64,000 nucleotides of DNA from Micromonospora musae (GCF_003626635.1 NZ_RAZT01000005.1:1-64000); one strand, 5' to 3'; shown: positions 17,815-26,965, counted from the first letter of the stretch. Notes: generated by a model from the sequence alone, not told the origin. Program-made: numbers and translations.

Positions 17815-18075
17815 CTCGGCCCCGGCCTCGGCCCCCGGCCCCCGGCCTCGGCCCCCGGCCCCCGGCCTCGGCCCCCGGCCCCCGGCCTCGGCCCCCGGCC
17901 CCGGCCCCGGCCCCGGCCCCCGGCCCCCGGCCCCGGCCTCGGCCCCCGGCCCCCGGCCCCCGGCCCCGGCCTCGGCCCCCGGCCTCGGCCCCCGGCCCCC
18001 GGCCCCCGGCCCCGGCCCCGGCCCCCGGCCTCGGCCCCCGGCCCCGGCCCCCGGCCCCGGCCCCGGCCCTCGGCG
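17815..18075. repeat. GC microrepeat array (CCCCGG/CTCGG)
   Basis: About 260 bases consist almost only of C and G with a T every 13-30 bases, made from interleaved units such as GGCCCCCGGCCTC. Phase and unit length drift, so it is low-complexity slippage DNA, not a CRISPR or a coding repeat. Confidence 0.9.
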
Positions 18076-18090
18076 TGCGGCGGCGGGCGA

Positions 18091-18164
18091 GATCAACTCG
18101 ACTTCCTTGAGGTCGGGGCATCCGCCGACCCGGACACCGCGACGTCAAGGAAGTCGTGTCGATC
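18091..18164. repeat. Dispersed palindromic element, copy A
   Basis: Arms of about 28 bases (left 18091-18119, centred on CGACTTCCTTGA; right ending GTCGATC at 18164) pair with about four mismatches around a loop of about 16 bases. The same arms and loop text (CCGGGACACC-like) recur at 49270-49344, so this is a family and not chance. No coding capacity; REP/MITE-like. Confidence 0.85.
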
Positions 18165-18455
18165 AACGGTCCGGCGGCGGAGATCAGTGGTCCGCCGGCC
18201 GCACGGTTCGGACATCTGGTCCGGTACGGACACGGACGGGACGTGAACTCGGCGCGGCGGGTTGTCGCCGGTCAGCTGGTCGCCCGTCCGCCGGTTGCGG
18301 CAGTGGATGTACGGGTAGGCGGGGGGCGGTGAACCGCCGCGTCGTCGCACGTCCGGCCAGGGATTCGGTCCGGTCGTCGCGTCGACTCGGTCGTTCGCTC
18401 AAGTTCAGTGATCGTTTACCGGGCTTTCGCGCACACGCGATGAGCGAAACTGGGT

Positions 18456-18461
18456 TAGGCT
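18456..18461 (+). promoter_or_regulatory. TAGGCT -10 box of glmS, leaderless arrangement
   Basis: TAGGCT ends 7 bases before the glmS ATG and no Shine-Dalgarno sequence is present. This places the transcript start on or beside the start codon. Confidence 0.5.
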
Positions 18462-18468
18462 GCGGACC

Positions 18469-20382
18469 ATGTGTGGAATCGTGGGTTACGCCGGCGCGCG
18501 GCCGGCGCTCGGCATCGTGCTCGACGGGCTGCGGCGGCTGGAGTACCGCGGCTACGACTCGGCGGGCGTCGCCGTGGTGTGCGACGGGCAGCTGCTGACC
18601 GAGAAGAAGGCCGGCAAGCTGGCCAACCTGGAGAAGGTGCTCTCCGAGCGCGCCGCCGAAGATCCCACCTCCTGTGCGGCCAGCCCGATCGGCATCGGTG
18701 ACGGCACCACCGGCATCGGGCACACCCGCTGGGCCACCCACGGCGGTCCCACCGACCGCAACGCCCACCCGCACGTCGCCCCGGACGGCCGGGTGGCCGT
18801 GATCCACAACGGCATCATCGAGAACTTCGCGAAGCTCCGCGCCGAGCTGGAGGCCGACGGCGTCCAGTTCACCAGCGACACCGACACCGAGTGCGTAGCC
18901 CACCTGCTCTCCGCCGCGCTCACCGAACTGCGCGCCGCCGGCCAGCCGGACGCTCCGCAGCTGCTCGCCGCCGCCATGCGGGTCGTCTGCCAGCGCTTGG
19001 AGGGCGCGTTCACCCTGCTCGCCGTCGACGCGGGCGTACCCGGTGCCGTGGTCGGCGCGCGGCGCAACTCCCCGCTCGTGGTGGGCCGGGGTCAGGGGGA
19101 GAACTACCTCGCCTCCGACGTCGCCGCGTTCATCGAGCACACCCGGGACGCGGTGGAGCTGGGGCAGGACCAGATCGTCCTGATCACCGGCGACACGATC
19201 GAGATCACCGACTTCGACGGCCAGCCCGCCAGCGGCAAGGACTTCCACATCGACTGGGACTCGTCGGCCGCCGAGAAGGGTGGCTACGACTGGTTCATGC
19301 TCAAGGAGATCGAGGAGCAGCCGCAGGCGATCGCCGACACCCTGCTCGGCCGGCTCACCGAGTCGGGCGAGATCGCGCTCGACGAGGTCCGCCTCAGCGA
19401 CCAGGACCTGCGGGACGTCGACAAGATCTTCATCGTGGCCTGCGGCACTTCGTACCACGCCGGCCTGGTCGCGAAGTACGCCATCGAGCACTGGACCCGG
19501 ATCCCCTGCGAGGTGGAGCTGGCCAGCGAGTTCCGCTACCGGGACCCGGTGCTCGACCGGTCCACCCTGATCGTGGTCATCTCGCAGTCCGGCGAGACGA
19601 TGGACACCCTGATGGCGCTGCGCCACGCCAAGGAGCAGAAGGCCCGCGTGCTCGCCATCTGCAACACCAACGGCTCCACCATCCCGCGCGAGTCCGACGC
19701 CGTGCTCTACACCCACGGCGGCCCGGAGATCGCCGTGGCCTCCACCAAGGCGTTCCTCACGCAGGTCGTCGCCTGCTACCTGATCGGCCTGCACCTGGCC
19801 CAGGTACGCGGGATCAAGTTCGCCGACGAGGTGGGCGCGGTGGTCGCCCAGCTGCAGGAGATGCCGGGCAAGCTGCGGGAACTGCTCGACCGGATCGAGC
19901 CGGTCCGCGAGCTGGCCCGCGAGCTGAAGTCCGAGCCGACCATCCTCTTCATCGGCCGCCACGTCGGCTACCCGGTGGCGCTGGAGGGCGCGCTCAAGCT
20001 CAAGGAGCTCGCGTACATGCACGCCGAGGGCTTCGCCGCCGGCGAGCTGAAGCACGGCCCGATCTCGCTGATCGACAAGGGCACGCCGGTGATCTGCGTG
20101 GTGCCCTCGCCGGTGGGCCGGGGCATGCTGCACGACAAGGTCGTCTCCAACATCCAGGAGGTCCGCGCCCGGGGCGCCCGGACCATCGTGATCGCGGAGG
20201 AGGGCGACGAGGCGGTCGTCCGCTACGCCGACCATCTGATCTACGTGCCGCGGACGCCCACCCTGCTCTCGCCGCTGGTCACCACCGTGCCGCTGCAGGT
20301 GCTCGCCGCCGAGATCGCCGCCGCCCGGGGGCACGACGTCGACCAGCCGCGCAACCTCGCGAAGTCGGTCACCGTCGAGTAG
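18469..20382 (+). CDS. glmS: Glutamine-fructose-6-phosphate aminotransferase (isomerizing)
   Basis: Makes glucosamine-6-phosphate from fructose-6-phosphate and glutamine, the first committed step to UDP-GlcNAc. 637 residues. The N-terminal MCGIVGY exposes Cys2 as the glutaminase nucleophile; glutaminase residues include GHTRWATHG. The isomerase half has two SIS domains (CGTSYHAG, SQSGETMDTL, STKAFLTQ) and ends with the family-typical KSVTVE. Residues about 60-80 are a small insertion seen in actinobacterial GlmS. No glmS ribozyme is visible upstream; a leaderless promoter is. Confidence 0.98.
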   Translation: MCGIVGYAGARPALGIVLDGLRRLEYRGYDSAGVAVVCDGQLLTEKKAGKLANLEKVLSERAAEDPTSCAASPIGIGDGTTGIGHTRWATHGGPTDRNAHPHVAPDGRVAVIHNGIIENFAKLRAELEADGVQFTSDTDTECVAHLLSAALTELRAAGQPDAPQLLAAAMRVVCQRLEGAFTLLAVDAGVPGAVVGARRNSPLVVGRGQGENYLASDVAAFIEHTRDAVELGQDQIVLITGDTIEITDFDGQPASGKDFHIDWDSSAAEKGGYDWFMLKEIEEQPQAIADTLLGRLTESGEIALDEVRLSDQDLRDVDKIFIVACGTSYHAGLVAKYAIEHWTRIPCEVELASEFRYRDPVLDRSTLIVVISQSGETMDTLMALRHAKEQKARVLAICNTNGSTIPRESDAVLYTHGGPEIAVASTKAFLTQVVACYLIGLHLAQVRGIKFADEVGAVVAQLQEMPGKLRELLDRIEPVRELARELKSEPTILFIGRHVGYPVALEGALKLKELAYMHAEGFAAGELKHGPISLIDKGTPVICVVPSPVGRGMLHDKVVSNIQEVRARGARTIVIAEEGDEAVVRYADHLIYVPRTPTLLSPLVTTVPLQVLAAEIAAARGHDVDQPRNLAKSVTVE

Positions 20383-20399
20383 CCACGACGACCCGTCCG

Positions 20400-20431
20400 G
20401 TCCCGGTCCGCCGCACCCGGTGGGCCGGGAC
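20400..20431 (+). terminator. Hairpin terminator after glmS
   Basis: GTCCCGGTCC and GGGCCGGGAC form a 10-bp stem (one G-T pair) around a 12-base loop, 17 bases after the glmS stop. There is no T-tail. The next gene is convergent (stop at 20581). Confidence 0.55.
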
Positions 20432-20580
20432 CTCGGTGTCTCGGGAAGCCGCCTGCGCACCTCGTGCGCGCCGGTGACCAGCTTCGACGCCGAACTACGC
20501 CGGCCGCAGGCAGGTCGTGGTGGCTGGCCCGGAGCTGCCGGCGGTGGTCGCCCCGGCCGTCCGAGACCGTGGCCCGGCAG

Positions 20581-22173
20581 TCAGCGGCCGAGCACGATGC
20601 GGGCCATGCCGTCCAGCGCCGGGTTCTCCGCGTCCCAGTAGCCGGTGTGGCCGCGCGCTCCGCTGGCGAAGACCCGCCCGCCGAAGCCCGGCGTGGCCGG
20701 ATCCCGCCCGAACCACAGCTCGTGCCCGCCCTGCCCCGGCCAGCCGAGCGCCGCAGCCAACGGCGAGGCGTGGAACATGGCCCGCCGGGCCAGGTCGTCC
20801 GGGGAACGGGCCAGCCGGATCACGTCGTCCGGCGCGCTGCTCGCCCAGACCTCGCCGGAGGGCAGGCGCAGCTCGGTGGCGTGCCCCACACCGACTCCCG
20901 GCGAGCCCACGAAGACGAGGGCGTCGGCGGCCAGGCCGTGCTCCCGGGCGGCCGTGCCCACCACCAGCGACCCGTAGCTGTGCCCGAGCACGGTCTGCCG
21001 GGCCGGCGGGCCCTCGTGGGTGGCCCGCAACCCCTCCTGGAAGTTGTGCAGGGTCGGCCCCGCGTCCCGCGCCTGGCCGGCCGTGACCGCCTCGTGCAGG
21101 AAGTCCGGAGCGTCGTAGTCGAGCCAGAGCACGGCCGCGCTCCGTTCGTCGGGCGCCAGCTCGGCGCAGCGGGAGAGCACCTGTGCCGCCCGGCCGAGCT
21201 CGCCGGGCGCGTCGTCGAGGCCGGCGGTCATCCCCGGCACGTACGTCAGCACCCGGTCGGAGTGGTCCGGGTCGCCGAGCGCGACGACCACCCGCCCCTC
21301 CCCGGCCGGGTCGAGCCCGAGCAGGTACGCGCGCGGCCCCGCCGCCCCGATCAGCCGGTCGGTGAGCGCGTCCAGGCCGGTCAGCCGGCCGGCGAGCCAG
21401 CGCAGCCGGGCCGCCTCGACCGGGCCGGTGGGCACCCGGCCCAGCAACCGCTCCCGCTGCGCCAGCAACTCCGCCCGGTGAGCGCCGAGCAGGAGGCGGT
21501 TGGCCTGGTCGCGGGCGGTCACCGGCACCCCGTCCAACCGGCCCACCAGCGCCGGCTCGCGCGCCACCAGCCAGCGCCGCTGGGCCGGCGTCAGCCCCGC
21601 CCACCAGGCCCGGACGAGCGCCGGGTCGGCGTCCGGCCCGGGCCGGACGGGCGGCGGCGGCTCCTGCCAGCCCGCCGTGGCGGCCCCCGCGAGCGCGGCC
21701 AGCTTCGCCGCCGCCGCCCGGTCGGCGGCACCGGCCGACTCGAGCGCCTCCCGCAGGGCCGCCGTCACGCGGGCCGCGGCCGGGCCGTCCCGCTCGCTCG
21801 GCCGGATCCGGGCCGGATCCGTGCTCACCCGCCCCTCGCGGTCGATCGCCAGCCCGGACGCGTCCGCGGCGGCCACGGCGGCGGCGAGCTGCCCCTTCGC
21901 GGTCGCGATCCGTGCCGCCAGCTCGGCGAGCACCTGGTCGGCCTCGATCAGTGCCGGCGTCACCGAGGTCAGGTCGGCGCGGAGGTCGGTGACCCGCGCG
22001 CCGGCCGCGGTGGCCGCCGTGCCCGACCACCCCTGCGCCAGCGCCGCACCCCTGGCCGCCAGCGCCGCCGAACGCCTGTCGACGAGGGCCGTCAGCCCGG
22101 CCCACTCCGCGCCGGCGGTGCGCCAGGCGCCCGGATCGGCCGCCCAGAGCTGGGCGTAACCGATCGTGGTCAT
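20581..22173 (-). CDS. DUF1023-type alpha/beta hydrolase with a WXG100-like N-terminal region
   Basis: A 530-residue protein. The N-terminal part (about residues 1-170) is alanine-rich helical with a WSG turn (ALAQGWSGTAATAAG), like WXG100/EspA-like secretion substrates. The C-terminal part is a DUF1023 alpha/beta hydrolase: YVPGMTAGLDD, nucleophile elbow LGHSYGSLV, and a His near the end (RGHTGYWD). The ATG overlaps the upstream small helical gene by 4 bases. Such pairs are common in Micromonospora and Streptomyces; secretion or toxin function is inference. Substrate unknown. Confidence 0.8.
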   Translation of the reverse strand: MTTIGYAQLWAADPGAWRTAGAEWAGLTALVDRRSAALAARGAALAQGWSGTAATAAGARVTDLRADLTSVTPALIEADQVLAELAARIATAKGQLAAAVAAADASGLAIDREGRVSTDPARIRPSERDGPAAARVTAALREALESAGAADRAAAAKLAALAGAATAGWQEPPPPVRPGPDADPALVRAWWAGLTPAQRRWLVAREPALVGRLDGVPVTARDQANRLLLGAHRAELLAQRERLLGRVPTGPVEAARLRWLAGRLTGLDALTDRLIGAAGPRAYLLGLDPAGEGRVVVALGDPDHSDRVLTYVPGMTAGLDDAPGELGRAAQVLSRCAELAPDERSAAVLWLDYDAPDFLHEAVTAGQARDAGPTLHNFQEGLRATHEGPPARQTVLGHSYGSLVVGTAAREHGLAADALVFVGSPGVGVGHATELRLPSGEVWASSAPDDVIRLARSPDDLARRAMFHASPLAAALGWPGQGGHELWFGRDPATPGFGGRVFASGARGHTGYWDAENPALDGMARIVLGR

Positions 22174-22466
22174 CGGGGCAGGACGGCGAGCCGGCGGGCG
22201 GCGCGGTCGTCGACCGCCTGATATCCGTCGACGGACGCCCGGACCGCTCCACCCGCCTCGGCCACCCGACCGCCGAGCCGGCCGAACCAGCCGTGCACCG
22301 CGACCTCCAGCGCGTCCAGCGCCGCGGCCGTCGACCAGCCGGGAGCGGCCACGGTCAGCCCCGGCGTGCCCGCCAGCCCGTGCGCCAGCCGGTAGGCGTC
22401 GTCGTCCAGCGCCCGGGCCGCCTCCCGCAGCACCTCCGGCCGGACCGTGAACGGCTCCTCGGTCAT
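22170..22466 (-). CDS. Small helical WXG100/ESX-like protein
   Basis: A 98-residue protein predicted as two helices around a turn: VRPEVLREAARALDDDAYRLAHGLA, then GWSTAAALDALEVAVHGWFGRLG. It has no signal peptide and no Cys. Size, a WST/WFG-type turn and coupling (4-base ATGA overlap) to a protein with a similar N-terminal domain suggest an ESX-type partner. ATG 22466 is preceded by a G-rich Shine-Dalgarno stretch; the longer frame to 22577 has no site. Family assignment is tentative. Confidence 0.65.
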   Translation of the reverse strand: MTEEPFTVRPEVLREAARALDDDAYRLAHGLAGTPGLTVAAPGWSTAAALDALEVAVHGWFGRLGGRVAEAGGAVRASVDGYQAVDDRAARRLAVLPR

Positions 22467-22628
22467 CCCCGTACCCCCCGCATCGATCGGCGTCGACGGC
22501 GTGACGTTAGGCGGCCGGAGGTGCGTTCCGGGTGCCCTGTGGACGGCGTGCGGCGGTCGTACGCCCAGGTCGTCCACAGGCGTTGTCCGGCGCGGACCCG
22601 GCGGCTAATCTGCGCGGTTCTCCGCCGG

Positions 22629-22634
22629 TAGGGT
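22629..22634 (+). promoter_or_regulatory. TAGGGT -10 box of acpS, leaderless arrangement
   Basis: TAGGGT lies 6 bases before GTG 22641. This spacing favours 22641 over the GTG one codon earlier (22638). Confidence 0.45.
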
Positions 22635-22640
22635 GAAGTG

Positions 22641-23009
22641 GTGATCGTCGCTGTCGGCATCGACGTCGTGCTGGTCGACCGGTTCGCCCGGGCGCTGGAG
22701 CGGACGCCGCTGCTCGCCGAGCGGCTCTTCACCGAGGCCGAGCGGTACACCCGCGCCGGCAGCCCGCGCCTGCCGGAGTCGCTCGCGGCGCGGTTCGCCG
22801 CGAAGGAGGCGGTGGCCAAGGCGCTCGGCGCGCCGGCCGGCCTGAACTGGCACGACTGCGAGATCGTGCCGGATCCGGGCGGACGGCCCTGGCTCTCCGT
22901 CTCCGGCACGGTGGCCGCGGCGGCGGTCGAGCACGGGATCAACCGCTGGCACCTCTCGCTGTCGCACGACGGCGGGATCGCCTCGGCGATGGTGGTCGCG
23001 GAACGCTGA
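22641..23009 (+). CDS. acpS: Holo-[acyl-carrier-protein] synthase
   Basis: Transfers 4'-phosphopantetheine from CoA to the serine of acyl carrier protein. 122 residues, normal for AcpS. The Mg-binding Asp is in [11 protein letters not shown] and the Glu in [13 protein letters not shown]; the C-terminal strand [16 protein letters not shown] is typical. The start is one of two adjacent GTGs; 22641 fits a leaderless start. Transcribed with nnr, 48 bases on. Confidence 0.95.
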   Translation: MIVAVGIDVVLVDRFARALERTPLLAERLFTEAERYTRAGSPRLPESLAARFAAKEAVAKALGAPAGLNWHDCEIVPDPGGRPWLSVSGTVAAAAVEHGINRWHLSLSHDGGIASAMVVAER

Positions 23010-23057
23010 AGGTCGGTCGGGCCGATCGGCCCGGGACGTGGGACGGGGGACGGTGCC

Positions 23058-24527
23058 GTGAGACCGGTGTGGCGGGTGGCGGACGTACGCGCGGCGGAGG
23101 CCGGCCTGCTCGGCACCCTCCCGCCCGGGACCCTCATGCAGCGGGCGGCCGCCGGGTTGGCCCGCCGCTGCGCGCTGATCCTCGCCGACCGGGGTGGTGT
23201 CTACGGCTCCCAGGTGCTGGTGCTGGCCGGCTCGGGCGACAACGGTGGCGACGCGCTCTTCGCCGGCGCCCACCTGGCCCGGCGCGGCGTCGCGGTGTCG
23301 GCCGTGCTGCTCACTCCCGGCCGGGCCCACGCCGAAGGGCTCGCCGCGCTGCGCGCGGCGGGCGGCCGGGTCGTCGACCGCCCGCCGGCCGTGCTCGACC
23401 TGGTGCTCGACGGGATCGTCGGCATCGGCGGCACCGGCGGGCTGCGGGAGACGGCGGAGCAGTTGGCCGCCAGCCTGGCCGGCTGCTGCGGGCGCGACGG
23501 CCTGCGGGCCACCGTGGTGGCGGTGGACGTGCCGAGCGGGGTCACGGTCGACACCGGCCACGTGCCGCTCACCGCCGCCGGCCGGCCGAACGCGGTCCGG
23601 GCCGACGTGACGGTGACCTTCGGGGCGTTGAAGGCCGCCCTGGTGGTGGGCCCGGCCGCCCCGCTCGCCGGTGAGGTCGAGCTGGTCGACATCGGGCTCG
23701 GGCCGTGGCTGCGCGGCACACCGGCGCTGCGGGTCACCGAGCGGTCGGACATCGTGCGGTGGTGGCCGAAGCTCGGCCCGGCGTCGGAGAAGTACACCCG
23801 GGGAGTGGTCGGGGTGGCGACCGGCTCGGCCACGTACCCCGGCGCGGCGGTGCTCTCCGTGGGTGGGGCGTTGGCCGGGCCGACCGGCATGGTGCGCTAC
23901 GCCGGCGGCGCCCGGGACGAGGTGCTGCGCGAGCACCCTTCCGTGATCGCGACCGGGCGGGTCGCCGACGCCGGACGGGTGCAGGCGTGGGTCTGCGGCT
24001 CGGGGCTCGGCACCGGCGAGGACGCCGCCGCCGAGCTGCGCGCGGTGCTCGCCGCGCCGGTTCCCGCAGTGCTCGACGCCGACGCGCTCACCCTGCTCGT
24101 GGACGGCTCCCTCGCCGAGAACCTGCGCAAACGGGACGCCCCGACCGTGGTCACTCCGCACGACCGGGAGTTCACCCGGCTCTGCGGGGAGGAGCCGGGC
24201 GCCGACCGGGTGGGGGCCACGCTGCGGCTCGCCGCCTGGATGAACGCCGTGGTCCTGCTCAAGGGCGACCGGACGGTGATCGGCACGCCCGACGGCCGGG
24301 CGTACGTCAACCCGACCGGCACCCCCGTGCTGGCCACCGGCGGCACCGGTGACGTGCTGGCCGGGCTGCTCGGCTCGCTGCTCGCCGGTGGCCTGCCCGC
24401 GGAGCGGGCGGCGGCCGCGGCGGCGTACCTGCACGGGCTGGCCGGCCGCGAGGCGGCCCGGAGCGGCCCGGTGATCGCACCTGACGTGGCCGCCGCGCTC
24501 CGCCCGGTGATCGCCCGGCTGGGCTGA
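23058..24527 (+). CDS. nnr: Bifunctional NAD(P)H-hydrate epimerase / ADP-dependent dehydratase
   Basis: Repairs hydrated NADH/NADPH. 489 residues with two domains: YjeF_N epimerase (about 1-220; AGSGDNGGDALFAGAHLARRG, VVAVDVPSGV) and a ribokinase-like dehydratase (about 235-489; GVATGSATYPGAAVLS, VVTPHDREFTRL, GGTGDVLAGLLGSLLA). The catalytic NGGD and GTGD motifs are intact. The fusion is the usual actinobacterial form. Start GTG 23058 follows a weak G-rich site. It lies between acpS and alr as in related genomes. Confidence 0.96.
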   Translation: MRPVWRVADVRAAEAGLLGTLPPGTLMQRAAAGLARRCALILADRGGVYGSQVLVLAGSGDNGGDALFAGAHLARRGVAVSAVLLTPGRAHAEGLAALRAAGGRVVDRPPAVLDLVLDGIVGIGGTGGLRETAEQLAASLAGCCGRDGLRATVVAVDVPSGVTVDTGHVPLTAAGRPNAVRADVTVTFGALKAALVVGPAAPLAGEVELVDIGLGPWLRGTPALRVTERSDIVRWWPKLGPASEKYTRGVVGVATGSATYPGAAVLSVGGALAGPTGMVRYAGGARDEVLREHPSVIATGRVADAGRVQAWVCGSGLGTGEDAAAELRAVLAAPVPAVLDADALTLLVDGSLAENLRKRDAPTVVTPHDREFTRLCGEEPGADRVGATLRLAAWMNAVVLLKGDRTVIGTPDGRAYVNPTGTPVLATGGTGDVLAGLLGSLLAGGLPAERAAAAAAYLHGLAGREAARSGPVIAPDVAAALRPVIARLG

Positions 24528-24651
24528 TCGTCCCGCGGTGTCGTGGGCGCGGCCCGGGTCGGCCCCCCCGCCGGGGCGGCGTTGCGGGCGGTCGGGCACG
24601 GCGCTGGTCACGCACGCGTGCGTCCAGCCGCGCGTTGATCACACCGGAAAG

Positions 24652-24657
24652 TACGCT
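24652..24657 (+). promoter_or_regulatory. TACGCT -10 box of alr, leaderless arrangement
   Basis: TACGCT ends 6 bases before the alr ATG. A TTGATC nearby (24635-24640) is too close to be its -35. No Shine-Dalgarno site is seen. Confidence 0.45.
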
Positions 24658-24663
24658 GGGCAC

Positions 24664-25782
24664 ATGTGGCAGGCCGAGGTACGCGTCGATCTTGACGCGA
24701 TCCGTGAGAACGTGAGCCGGATCCGGTCCGGCACCACCGCAGAGGTGATGGCGGTGGTGAAGGGCGACGGGTACGGGCACGGCATGGTTCCGGCCGCCCG
24801 CGCGTCGCTGGACGGCGGGGCCTCCTGGCTCGGCGTCTGCACGCTCGACGAGGCGCTCACGCTGCGCCGGGCCGGGATCACCGCGCCCGTGCTGGCCTGG
24901 CTGCTGGCCCCTGGGCTGCCGCTGGACGAGGGGATCGCCGCCGGGGTGGACCTCGCCGCCGCGAGCCTTCCGCAGCTCGACGAGATGATCCAGGCGAGCC
25001 GGCGCGCGGAACGTCCCGCGCAGCTGCACCTGAAGATCGACACCGGGCTCTCCCGGGGCGGGGCGACCGTCGCGGACTGGCCGGCTCTGCTCGAGGCAGC
25101 CGCCAAGGCGCAGTCCGACGGGTTGATCGAGGTCGTCGGGGTGTGGAGCCACTTCGTCTACGCCGACATGCCCGGCCATCCGACGACCGACCGGCAACTG
25201 GCCGTCTTCCACGAGGGGCTGAGCATGGCCGAGGAGGCGGGGCTGCGTCCCCGCTACCGGCACCTGGCCAACTCGGCGGCCGCCCTGACCCGCCCCGACA
25301 CCCACTTCGACCTGGTCCGACCGGGGCTGGCCGTCTACGGTCTCTCCCCGGTGGCGGGGGAGACCTTCGGTCTGCGCCCGGCGATGACGGCCCGCGCCAA
25401 GGTGGTGCTGAGCAAGCGGGTGCCGTCCGGCAGTGGCGTCTCGTACGGGCACACGTACACCACCGAACGGGAGTCGAACCTGGCCGTGGTGCCGCTCGGT
25501 TACGCCGACGGGGTGCCCCGGCACGCCTCCAACTGCGGTCCGGTGCACCTCGGCGGCGTGCGACGGACCATCTCCGGCCGGGTCTGCATGGACCAGTTCG
25601 TGCTCGACTGCGGGGACGACCCGGTCGAGGCCGGCGACGTGGTGACCCTCTTCGGCAGCGGCGCCGACGGCGAGCCGACCGCCGACGACTGGGCCGAGGC
25701 CGTGGGCACCATCAACTACGAGATCGTCACCCGGTTCGGCAGCAGCCGGGTGCCCCGGGTCTACGACGGCGAACGACCGTGA
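24664..25782 (+). CDS. alr: Alanine racemase
   Basis: Interconverts L- and D-alanine for peptidoglycan. 372 residues, typical. The PLP lysine is in AVVKGDGYGHG (about residue 38); the catalytic Tyr region is SYGHTYTTE, and the substrate loop contains SGRVCMDQFVLDC. The N-terminus MWQAEVRVDLDAIRENV is normal. Its stop is followed at once by a degenerate copy of a spacer repeat also found between tsaB and rimI. Confidence 0.97.
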   Translation: MWQAEVRVDLDAIRENVSRIRSGTTAEVMAVVKGDGYGHGMVPAARASLDGGASWLGVCTLDEALTLRRAGITAPVLAWLLAPGLPLDEGIAAGVDLAAASLPQLDEMIQASRRAERPAQLHLKIDTGLSRGGATVADWPALLEAAAKAQSDGLIEVVGVWSHFVYADMPGHPTTDRQLAVFHEGLSMAEEAGLRPRYRHLANSAAALTRPDTHFDLVRPGLAVYGLSPVAGETFGLRPAMTARAKVVLSKRVPSGSGVSYGHTYTTERESNLAVVPLGYADGVPRHASNCGPVHLGGVRRTISGRVCMDQFVLDCGDDPVEAGDVVTLFGSGADGEPTADDWAEAVGTINYEIVTRFGSSRVPRVYDGERP

Positions 25783-25876
25783 GCGGCGAGTCGGGCTCGC
25801 GGGCCCCGCGATCGCGAGCGAAGGTAGCGACTGTGGGTGTGAGGAGTGCGCCAGGCCTGCGAGCCGGGGTCGCGCC
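25783..25876 (+). repeat. Stop-to-start spacer repeat, copies 1a and 1b
   Basis: The spacer between alr and the hydrolase starts at the alr TGA and ends in GCGCC before the next GTGA. It reads as two degenerate units (about 25779-25826 and 25836-25876) sharing GAGGAGTG, GGCCTGCGAGCC and TCGCGA-type blocks with the tsaB-rimI spacer (29976-30030). Not coding. Confidence 0.7.
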
Positions 25877-26965
25877 GTGACGCCGTACCGCATCCCCCGG
25901 CCGCGGAGCGCGGCCGGCCGGGTCGCGGGGGTGGTCGGTGCCGCGGTGGGGGTCGCCGCCGCCGGTCTGGCCGCCGGCGTCGCCACCGAACGCGTCCTGG
26001 TCCGCCGGCTCAAGTCCCGTCCGGCCGATCCGTACGCCGACGAGCAGTTCGGCCAGCAACCGTACGACGAGGCGTTCCAGCTGGAGCTGCCGGACGGCAC
26101 CGACATCCACGTCGAGGTCGTCGAGCCGAAACGCGCGGCGCCGCGCCGGCCGACGGTGGTGCTGGTGCACGGCTTCTGCCTGGACATGGGGACGTTCCAC
26201 TTCCAGCGCAAGATGCTCACCGAGCGCGGCGAGCACCGGGTGGTCGCGTACGACCAGCCCGGCCACGGCCGCTCCGGCAGGTTGGAGACCGGCGAGTACG
26301 ACCTCACCCTGCTCGGCCACACCCTCCGCCGCGTGATCGACCGGACCGCCCCGGAGGGGCCGCTGGTGCTGATCGGTCACTCGATGGGCGGGATGACCAT
26401 CATGGCCCTCGCCGAGTTGTTTCCGGAGATGTTCGGCGACCGGGTCGTGGGCACGGTGCTGATGGCCACCTCCGGCGGGCTGCTCGCCGAGACCAAGCTG
26501 GTGGCGCCGGCGCTGATCGGCCGGGTCGGCGGGCCGGTGCTGCACATGATGAGCAACGCCACCCGCTACGGCGGCACGGTCATCGACAAGGCCCGCAAGT
26601 CGACGTCGAACGTGGCGTGGCTGCTCACCCGCAAGTACGGCTTCGGGGGCAGTAGTCCCAGCCCGGCCCTCGTGTCGTACGTGGAGACGATGAACTCGCG
26701 CACCTCGGCGGACACGGTCACCCGGTACCTGCGTACGCTGGCCACGCACTCCCGGTACCCGGCGTTGGCCGCGCTGGCCGGCACGCCGGTGCTGGTGGTC
26801 GTCGGTGACAAGGACATGATCACACCGGTGACCCACTCGGAGGAGATCGTCCGCCGGCTGCCGCACGCCGAGTTCGTCAAGATCCCCGACAGTGGCCACG
26901 TGGTGATGCTGGAGCATGCGGACGAGGTCAACGCCGCGGTGGCGAGGTTCCTGGAGGAGTGTTGA
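25877..26965 (+). CDS. Alpha/beta-fold hydrolase
   Basis: A 362-residue hydrolase with an N-terminal hydrophobic segment (about residues 14-37, VAGVVGAAVGVAAAGLAAGV), probably an anchor or uncleaved signal. Oxyanion region VLVHGFCLDM, nucleophile elbow LIGHSMGGM, acid VVGDKDM, and catalytic His in DSGHVVMLEH. It lies between alr and tsaE, as in mycobacteria, where an equivalent lipase-like gene occurs. The GTG follows a repeat-like spacer. Substrate unknown; lipid ester is plausible. Confidence 0.88.
   Translation: MTPYRIPRPRSAAGRVAGVVGAAVGVAAAGLAAGVATERVLVRRLKSRPADPYADEQFGQQPYDEAFQLELPDGTDIHVEVVEPKRAAPRRPTVVLVHGFCLDMGTFHFQRKMLTERGEHRVVAYDQPGHGRSGRLETGEYDLTLLGHTLRRVIDRTAPEGPLVLIGHSMGGMTIMALAELFPEMFGDRVVGTVLMATSGGLLAETKLVAPALIGRVGGPVLHMMSNATRYGGTVIDKARKSTSNVAWLLTRKYGFGGSSPSPALVSYVETMNSRTSADTVTRYLRTLATHSRYPALAALAGTPVLVVVGDKDMITPVTHSEEIVRRLPHAEFVKIPDSGHVVMLEHADEVNAAVARFLEEC

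Larger units (their letters stand above)
17638..18468. other. 831 bases without a gene between the MmpS-like gene and glmS
   Basis: No credible coding region. From left: a short spacer; a GC-only microsatellite-like stretch (about 17815-18075) built from CCCCGG and CTCGG units; a long imperfect palindrome (18091-18164); then about 300 unremarkable bases ending in the glmS promoter. Open frames across the microsatellite give only Pro/Gly/Arg repeats and are rejected. Confidence 0.85.

Noticed and set aside
17815..18075. Possible Pro/Gly-rich coding sequence
   Set aside because: No ribosome-binding site or domain, drifting phase, open in several frames just because of GC content.
16573..18246. 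557-residue frame on the plus strand
   Set aside because: Runs antisense through two genes and then the GC microrepeat; Pro/Gly/Arg repeats only.
18352..18468. glmS ribozyme
   Set aside because: No conserved ribozyme core is seen and the promoter seems to sit directly at the start codon.
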